A DNA stretch of 9,933 nt from Oscillospiraceae bacterium. Its GTDB lineage: Bacteria > Bacillota > Clostridia > Oscillospirales > UBA929. The notes beneath the pieces were generated by a model that was not told where the DNA came from, ran no database searches, and was given only the letters and a program-made list of their open reading frames with translations. How positions within the stretch are numbered: the first letter of the stretch is position 1; every line of letters starts with the position of its first letter. Of the stretch, positions 5,942 through 9,933 are shown piece after piece. Location: positions 1-9,933 of the forward strand of contig JAISVY010000044.1 of assembly GCA_031271325.1 (NCBI GenBank), written 5' to 3'. A program made the position numbers and the translations under genes.

Positions 5942-6055
5942 ACGTCTTAACAGTTAACTGTTATCTGTTAACTGTTCGTTGTTCACATCCCTCGGCGGCA
6001 TTCGTCGCCGCCCCCTTCGAATCGAAGGGGGCAACGGAGGAGTGTACAACGGACA
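5938..6055. repeat. Composite repeat, copy 2 (five heptads, enclosed fold)
   Basis: CTACACGTC is followed by five 7-base units (TTAACAG 5947, TTAACTG 5954, TTATCTG 5961, TTAACTG 5968, TTCGTTG 5975) and TTCAC. Next is the CGGCG (5993) to CGCCG (6006) hairpin with loop ATTC, then CCCCCTTCGA (6011-6020) pairing with TCGAAGGGGG (6022-6031). GTGTACAACGGACA (6042-6055) is an inverted relative (12 of 14) of TGTTCGTTGTTCAC (5973-5986), so the two inner hairpins are enclosed by an outer inverted pair. It has two more heptads than copy 1. Confidence 0.6.
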
Positions 6056-6069
6056 ATTTTCAACATGCC

Positions 6070-7026
6070 CTACAAATAAAACTCCGACTTTGTGCTTCGC
6101 AGAAACAGCCCCGACAGCGCGTCTTTGGGGTCGCTGCCGTGTTCGAACACGTCGTTGACGGCGGCACAGATCGGCAGGTCTACGCCGTATTGCTCCGACA
6201 GGCGCATCAGCGAACGCGCCGTGGCGACGCCTTCCGCCAGCTCGCGGTACGGTTCGCCGGTGACAACGCATTCGCCGCATCTGCGGTTGTGCGAATGGGG
6301 GGAGAAAAGGGTCGCCTCATAGTCCCCCAGATGGCAGATGCCGTAAATCGTGAGTTCACGTCCGCCCATTTTGGCGGTAAGGCGTGAGATTTCTCTTGCG
6401 CCGCGAGCCATTAAAACACCTTTCAAACTGGGCGCGGAAAGCCCGTCCAGCATCCCGGCGGCGAGCCCTACCACATTTTTGGCCGCCGCGCCCGTCTCGG
6501 TGCCGATTAGGTCTTCGCCGTAGTAAAACCGGATCAGGCTGCCGGACAGCTCATCGGCGAGCATCCGCGTCAGCGCGGGATTCGCGGAATCGATCACCAT
6601 ACAGTTGGGAACGCCCCTGACAAAATCGCTCGGATGTCCCGGTCCAACCCACACGGCGACCGGCACGCCGCCGAGGCACTGCTCCGTCACTTGGCTTAGG
6701 CGCAGCCCCGTGTTCTCCTCCAGCCCTTTCATACAGAGCACCAGCGGAACGGCCGGTCTTTCCGGCAGAGAGTTCAGAAGCGTCCGGAGCTGCTGCGCCG
6801 CGACCGCGATCAGGATAACGTCGCCGAACGCCATCGCCCGCCGGATGTCGTCGGTCAGCGCGATGCTCTCCGGCAGCGTGACATACGCGTTGGCGCGCGT
6901 TTTGCGTAACCCCTCCAGCGAGGAAGAGCCGCGCCGCCCGCAAAGCGTTACGCTATGTCCGGTTGTGCCGGCATACCACGCAAGGAACGATGCCCAGCGA
7001 CCGCTGCCTAAAACGCTGATTTTCAT
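6070..7026 (-). CDS. gpsA: Divergent NAD(P)-dependent glycerol-3-phosphate dehydrogenase
   Basis: The 318-residue product has the GpsA fold. The enzyme reduces dihydroxyacetone phosphate to sn-glycerol-3-phosphate, the backbone of phospholipids, in the cytoplasm. Seen are an N-terminal Rossmann motif GSGRW at 7-11, KGLEENTG at 100-107, GPGHPSDF at 128-135, the catalytic K183 in GAAAKNVVGLAAG, and GDYEATLFS with D235. The substrate-phosphate motif reads SHNRR at 245-249, where SRNRR is typical, so H246 replaces a phosphate-binding arginine. The start is ATG at 7026, 10 codons inside the longest frame, because GGGGAG lies 8 bases upstream and the Rossmann strand begins at once. It may belong to a clostridial GpsA subtype. 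It is transcribed toward the repeat cluster, and its TAG stop overlaps a CTAC/GTAGGGC sequence. Confidence 0.88.
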   Translation of the reverse strand: MKISVLGSGRWASFLAWYAGTTGHSVTLCGRRGSSSLEGLRKTRANAYVTLPESIALTDDIRRAMAFGDVILIAVAAQQLRTLLNSLPERPAVPLVLCMKGLEENTGLRLSQVTEQCLGGVPVAVWVGPGHPSDFVRGVPNCMVIDSANPALTRMLADELSGSLIRFYYGEDLIGTETGAAAKNVVGLAAGMLDGLSAPSLKGVLMARGAREISRLTAKMGGRELTIYGICHLGDYEATLFSPHSHNRRCGECVVTGEPYRELAEGVATARSLMRLSEQYGVDLPICAAVNDVFEHGSDPKDALSGLFLRSTKSEFYL

Positions 7027-7043
7027 AACATTTTCTCCCCTGT

Positions 7044-7069
7044 AAAAAACCTGCAAAAGACATTTTGCA
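7044..7069 (-). terminator. Weak attenuator-like hairpin in the gpsA leader
   Basis: On the minus strand TGCAAAA and TTTTGCA (7063-7069 and 7052-7058) form a perfect 7-bp stem with a 4-base loop, followed by GG and then six T (7044-7049), shortly before the ribosome binding site of gpsA. The stem is AT-rich, so premature termination would be weak. A protein-binding dyad is an alternative. Confidence 0.3.
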
Positions 7070-7074
7070 AGATT

Positions 7075-7133
7075 TAATACTCTTTTAATATAAGTAGCGT
7101 CATTTTTTAATACTTGGGTGGTATTCTAATACT
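7075..7133. repeat. Three direct copies of TAATACT in the gpsA leader
   Basis: TAATACT occurs at 7075-7081, 7108-7114 and 7127-7133, two of them as TTTAATACT. The last copy overlaps the dyad GTATT-CT-AATAC (7121-7132). The octamer AGTAGCGT also appears twice, at 7093-7100 and 7144-7151. The surrounding DNA is much richer in A and T than the flanking genes. I found no clean -35/-10 pair for gpsA here. Confidence 0.45.
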
Positions 7134-7158
7134 GCAAGCAGGCAGTAGCGTTTTTCAT
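7126..7158 (-). CDS. Possible 10-codon leader ORF before gpsA
   Basis: An ATG at 7158 opens a frame reading MKNATACLQY then TAG. It is preceded by AGGAGG with 8 bases of spacing, one of the best ribosome binding sites in the window. It lies between the end of the DHHW gene and gpsA. It may be a leader peptide, the stub of a lost gene, or chance. No regulatory codon run is seen. Confidence 0.2.
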   Translation of the reverse strand: MKNATACLQY

Positions 7159-7179
7159 CTTTTTCCCCTCCTATACGAG

Positions 7180-7205
7180 AGTTCCCCGCCCTACGGCGGG
7201 GAACT
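7180..7205 (-). terminator. Hairpin after the DHHW gene
   Basis: AGTTCCCCGCC (7180-7190) and GGCGGGGAACT (7195-7205) are perfectly complementary around CTAC, beginning 5 bases after the DHHW stop. The T-run (7205-7208) is on the plus-strand side, so as a minus-strand terminator it has only an A-tract before the stem and no T-tract after. It may protect the mRNA 3' end or stop transcription in the other direction. Confidence 0.45.
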
Positions 7206-7210
7206 TTTGT

Positions 7211-8620
7211 TTACGGAAACATCAGCAAGAGCCGGTCGGTCGTAATTCGTTCGTTGGGAATATACGGATAACTGACCAGCATCACGTCGTCGATTTCGTT
7301 ATCCGCCACAAAGTCCGCGATCGCGAGTTTCGGCAGCTCCGGCTTGTAGTTAAACTTCCGGTAGTCTATGACATATACGTCTTCATAGTGCGCCAGCAGG
7401 AACGGAATCAGCGCGTTGCCGTAGGATTCCTTTACAACGGCGATCGATTGCCCGTTGCCGGCTTCCGTTTGGAAGTGTATGACCGGTTGGTCGCCGCCGA
7501 TGAAGCATTCGTACTTATTGCCGCCGTTTAAGACGGTGTTGATCACCGGGATGGGCTGCCCGTTCTGCATCGAGCCGTCGGCGTAACGCGTTCCGACAGT
7601 GACCGTTGGCGGAATAAAATATTCGCAGATGTCGGGGTTTTCACTCACAGCCGCCGAACCGGGCTGGTTTTTTACTTGCGCATAGAACGAACCGAGGAAG
7701 TTATCATACTGCCCCGTCTCCCATTCGGAGATATCGGACGGTTCGTAACCCATCGCCTCGCAGAATCCGGTATACGCCCAATACGCGCCGCGCGCCGTCC
7801 AATGGTGGTCGGAACGGAAATAGAGGTATTCGTCCTTGTGCTTCGCGATCGGGGTGAACGCGTCCACGGCGACAATCCGCTCGTCGAGCATCCCGTAGAG
7901 CGTTTCGATCATCCGCCGCTGATCGCGCGCGCCTGTGGTGTAACTCGACGGCGCGTAAAACGGGTAACTGTTCGGCACCACCATAGAGATCAGGCGGGTT
8001 TCGGGCAGCGCGTCCTGAAAACGCCCCAGCATGTCCGCGTAGACTCGGTTGTTGGTCTCGCTGGCGTAGGACATATGCAGAATGCGGTCGCCGACGATCA
8101 AATACCCGCCGGTTTCCAAATCGACCTCCGGTTCCGGCGTGGGAGACGGCGAGGGTTCCGGTTCGGGGGACGGCGACGCCTCGCCGCTTGGGCTTGTCTC
8201 GCCGGGTGAAGGGCTTACCTCCGGACTTGGAGACGCGGCAGCCGGTTCCGGCGACGGTTTCTCCTCAGGCGGCGACGGCTCGGAGAAATCCATGCCCTCA
8301 CCCTCGCCGAGGTCAAAGTCGCCGCCGATAAACACCACGTTATCCTCCTCGGGCAGCGGGATGTATAAAAAGTTGTCAAACGTCCGGCCCGCTCCGATCA
8401 GCGTCTCGCGCCCCGGAAACTGGTCGGTGTAATACTCGGTAAAGTCTTCCGTCCAGTTCCCGCGGAACAGCGCTTCCAGCGAAAACTCAGGCTTCTGCTC
8501 CAGGGTGCGGTTCTCCTCTTTCGATTCCGCGTCGTCCTGATCCCACAGCGAATACAGCCCCACACCGGCGAGCGGCAGGAAGAAACAAAGGGTGATGACA
8601 ATCGACCATCGTTTGGACAT
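7211..8620 (-). CDS. DHHW-family (AlgX/AlgJ-like) membrane-anchored protein
   Basis: The 469-residue product starts with an uncleaved-looking membrane anchor (about residues 5-25) and then the typical ENRTL...FTEYYTDQFPGR segment (36-71). A Pro/Ser/Glu-rich stretch (about 114-165) follows. The core carries SDHHW at 270-274 (D271 and H273) and KESYGNA with S399, which fit the Asp-His...Ser arrangement of AlgX-type SGNH acyltransferases. It would sit outside the membrane and help transfer acyl, probably acetyl, groups to an extracytoplasmic glycan. The ATG at 8620 is set by GGGGAGG just upstream; the frame extends further 5' but only across the MBOAT gene. It follows the MBOAT gene by 11 bases and is clearly its partner. 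The acyl group and the polymer are unknown. Confidence 0.85.
   Translation of the reverse strand: MSKRWSIVITLCFFLPLAGVGLYSLWDQDDAESKEENRTLEQKPEFSLEALFRGNWTEDFTEYYTDQFPGRETLIGAGRTFDNFLYIPLPEEDNVVFIGGDFDLGEGEGMDFSEPSPPEEKPSPEPAAASPSPEVSPSPGETSPSGEASPSPEPEPSPSPTPEPEVDLETGGYLIVGDRILHMSYASETNNRVYADMLGRFQDALPETRLISMVVPNSYPFYAPSSYTTGARDQRRMIETLYGMLDERIVAVDAFTPIAKHKDEYLYFRSDHHWTARGAYWAYTGFCEAMGYEPSDISEWETGQYDNFLGSFYAQVKNQPGSAAVSENPDICEYFIPPTVTVGTRYADGSMQNGQPIPVINTVLNGGNKYECFIGGDQPVIHFQTEAGNGQSIAVVKESYGNALIPFLLAHYEDVYVIDYRKFNYKPELPKLAIADFVADNEIDDVMLVSYPYIPNERITTDRLLLMFP
8126..8281. repeat. Low-complexity Pro-Ser-Pro-Glu coding repeat
   Basis: About 52 codons of the DHHW protein (residues 114-165) are imperfect SPSPE/EPSP repeats. 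This is in-frame repetitive DNA prone to length change, and the protein segment should be extended and disordered. Confidence 0.8.
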
Positions 8621-8631
8621 GGGAACCTCCC

Positions 8632-9933
8632 CTAAAACCGAAAATATAAAAACGGGTTGTAGCTCTGCGCGGCGAGCGAGACGGTGCAGAGCGCCAGCAC
8701 GGCGGAGTTGTAGCATAGCGTCAGGGCGGGCTGGGCTTTGGGCAGGGCGTTTTTTCGCACCCACTCGGCAAACGCTTTGGGCAGCGGGCTTGCGCCGACG
8801 GCGCAGAGCAGCAGCAGCGGAAGACGGCCAATCCAAAGCGAGGCGGTTTCCTCGCCGGCGATGCCGTTTTGCCCGAACAAATTCCCGAAAAACACCGCCA
8901 TCCGGCTCATGTCGGTGAAGTAAAACAGCACCCACCCGATCACCACGGCGGGGAAGGTATACAGCGCCGTAATCACCCGCTTCGCGCCGGGGATAATCCT
9001 TTTCAGCGCGAACCGCTCTATGGCGAGCCACAGAAAATAATACACGCCCCAAAGGATAAAATTCCAGGACGCGCCGTGCCACAGCCCGGTGAGGAACCAT
9101 GTCATGAACAGGCTGAACACCACGCGCCTGCGGTTGCCGCCCAGCGGGATATAGACATAGTCGCGGAAGAACGAACCGAGCGATATGTGCCAGCGCCGCC
9201 AAAAGTCGGTGACCGAGGCGGCGAAATAAGGGTACCGGAAATTCTCACCGTATGTGAAGCCGAAGACGCGTCCCAGACCGATCGCCATATCGGAGTAGCC
9301 GGAAAAATCAAAGTAGATTAGGGCGGTATACATCAGGATCCCGAACCACGCGTCGGCGGCGGGCAGAAGGTCGGGCGGTCTTTCCTCCAGCAGCATTTTC
9401 GCGAGCGAACCGGCGGCATTGGCCAGCAGCACCTTTTTTCCCAGCCCGCAGGCAAACCGCGCGATGCCCGCCGCGCAGTTCTCCCACGTGAAATCGCGCT
9501 TGCGCAGCTGGTGTTCCAGCTCGGAATAACGCAGAATCGGCCCCGCGATCAGCTGCGGGAACAGCGATACGAATAACAGGAAGTCGGGATACGATTTCTG
9601 TACGCCGACTTGGTTTTTATACACGTCAATCGTGTACGACATCGTCTGAAACGTATAGAAACTGATGCCGATTGGCAGCGCGATACCGGGCAGCGACGGC
9701 ACGAAGTGAAAGAGCAGCCCGGCGTTCTCCAGAAAAAAGTCGAGATACTTAAACACGGCGAGCAGCGACAGGTTCACCGTGATCGACACGACAAGCCCAA
9801 TTTTTGCCAAGCGCGGCGACCCGTTTTGCCGCGCGCGCCCGATGGCTTGTCCGCAGAAGAAGTCCAGCGTCGCCGAAAACAACAGCAGAACGACCCAAAC
9901 CGGCTCGCCCCACGCGTAGAAAAAGAGGGAGAG
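8632..9933 (-). CDS. MBOAT-family membrane O-acyltransferase (5' end off the window)
   Basis: At least 433 residues are present; the frame is open to the right edge and the N-terminal first membrane segment, perhaps 30-40 residues, is missing. The visible start LSLFFYAWGEPVWVV is typical of the end of that region, so the TTG at 9882 is not the true start. Landmarks in order are ISFYTFQTMSYTIDVYK, FPQLIAGPILRYSEL, DFSGYSDMAIGLGRVFGF, DFWRRWHISLGSFFRDYVYI followed by PLGG, and GLWHGASWNFILWG, whose histidine (codon 9076-9078) is the family's conserved catalytic residue. Many hydrophobic segments make it a polytopic inner-membrane protein like AlgI, DltB and PatA. It passes acyl groups across the membrane and works with the DHHW protein downstream. 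Its stop TAG lies in the DHHW ribosome binding region. Confidence 0.93.
   Translation of the reverse strand, partial: LSLFFYAWGEPVWVVLLLFSATLDFFCGQAIGRARQNGSPRLAKIGLVVSITVNLSLLAVFKYLDFFLENAGLLFHFVPSLPGIALPIGISFYTFQTMSYTIDVYKNQVGVQKSYPDFLLFVSLFPQLIAGPILRYSELEHQLRKRDFTWENCAAGIARFACGLGKKVLLANAAGSLAKMLLEERPPDLLPAADAWFGILMYTALIYFDFSGYSDMAIGLGRVFGFTYGENFRYPYFAASVTDFWRRWHISLGSFFRDYVYIPLGGNRRRVVFSLFMTWFLTGLWHGASWNFILWGVYYFLWLAIERFALKRIIPGAKRVITALYTFPAVVIGWVLFYFTDMSRMAVFFGNLFGQNGIAGEETASLWIGRLPLLLLCAVGASPLPKAFAEWVRKNALPKAQPALTLCYNSAVLALCTVSLAAQSYNPFLYFRF

Noticed and set aside
5947..5981. CRISPR array
   Set aside because: Units are 7 bases long with no spacers, and no cas genes are present.
5707..6387. 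226-codon plus-strand open frame over the repeat field
   Set aside because: It runs through hairpins and heptads and then antisense into gpsA; it has no ribosome binding site and its first half is repeat-derived.
7121..7132. FapR-type operator upstream of gpsA
   Set aside because: GTATTCTAATAC shares only short stretches with the TTAGTAC-type consensus and lacks the full palindrome.
7676..8209. 177-codon plus-strand frame opposite the DHHW gene
   Set aside because: Antisense shadow, no ribosome binding site, and partly templated by the Pro/Ser repeat.
8621..9202. Long N-terminal extension of the DHHW frame
   Set aside because: It overlaps the MBOAT coding sequence in another frame; the ribosome binding site and membrane anchor place the start at 8620.

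Overview
The window most likely comes from the chromosome of a moderately GC-rich Clostridia member, probably an uncultured Oscillospirales/Oscillospiraceae-type gut bacterium. This is inferred from purine-rich GGAGG-type ribosome binding sites, a Firmicutes-style LexA, a clostridial-type GpsA variant, an MBOAT/DHHW polysaccharide acylation pair, and intergenic GTAGGGG-type palindromic repeats. I cannot place it at species level from sequence alone.

Layout. (1) 1-79: the last 25 codons of an unrecognised plus-strand gene, closed by two tandem intrinsic terminators (114-153, 181-207). (2) 208-533: noncoding, holding an inverted pair of GTAG-headed hairpins (a REPIN-like element, 314-391) and a strong extended -10 promoter (446-474). 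(3) 534-2990: glgP, a complete glycogen/maltodextrin phosphorylase standing alone. (4) 3123-4873: promoter, then rpe and mtnA overlapping by 11 bases, which points to one transcript. (5) 4938-5660: lexA with its own promoter and a strong 3' hairpin. (6) 5661-6069: noncoding and packed with repeats: GTAG-headed hairpins, heptameric tandem repeats and two copies of a composite hairpin unit spaced 129 bases apart. (7) 6070-7026, minus strand: gpsA, a divergent NAD(P)-dependent glycerol-3-phosphate dehydrogenase, with an AT-rich 184-base leader full of short repeats. (8) 7211-9933, minus strand: a DHHW/AlgX-like protein and, 11 bases upstream of it, an MBOAT O-acyltransferase that runs off the right edge.

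How the genes work together. glgP releases glucose-1-phosphate from storage glucan. rpe serves the pentose phosphate pathway and mtnA handles methylthioribose-1-phosphate, so their translational overlap joins two sugar-phosphate isomerisation steps. lexA controls the SOS response. gpsA supplies sn-glycerol-3-phosphate for phospholipid. The MBOAT and DHHW proteins together look like an envelope or exopolysaccharide O-acylation module. The genes are mostly housekeeping and I see no defence system, CRISPR array, toxin-antitoxin pair or biosynthetic cluster. The most unusual content is the intergenic DNA: two REPIN-like elements whose sister hairpins differ mainly by compensatory base-pair changes, and the repeat composite before gpsA.
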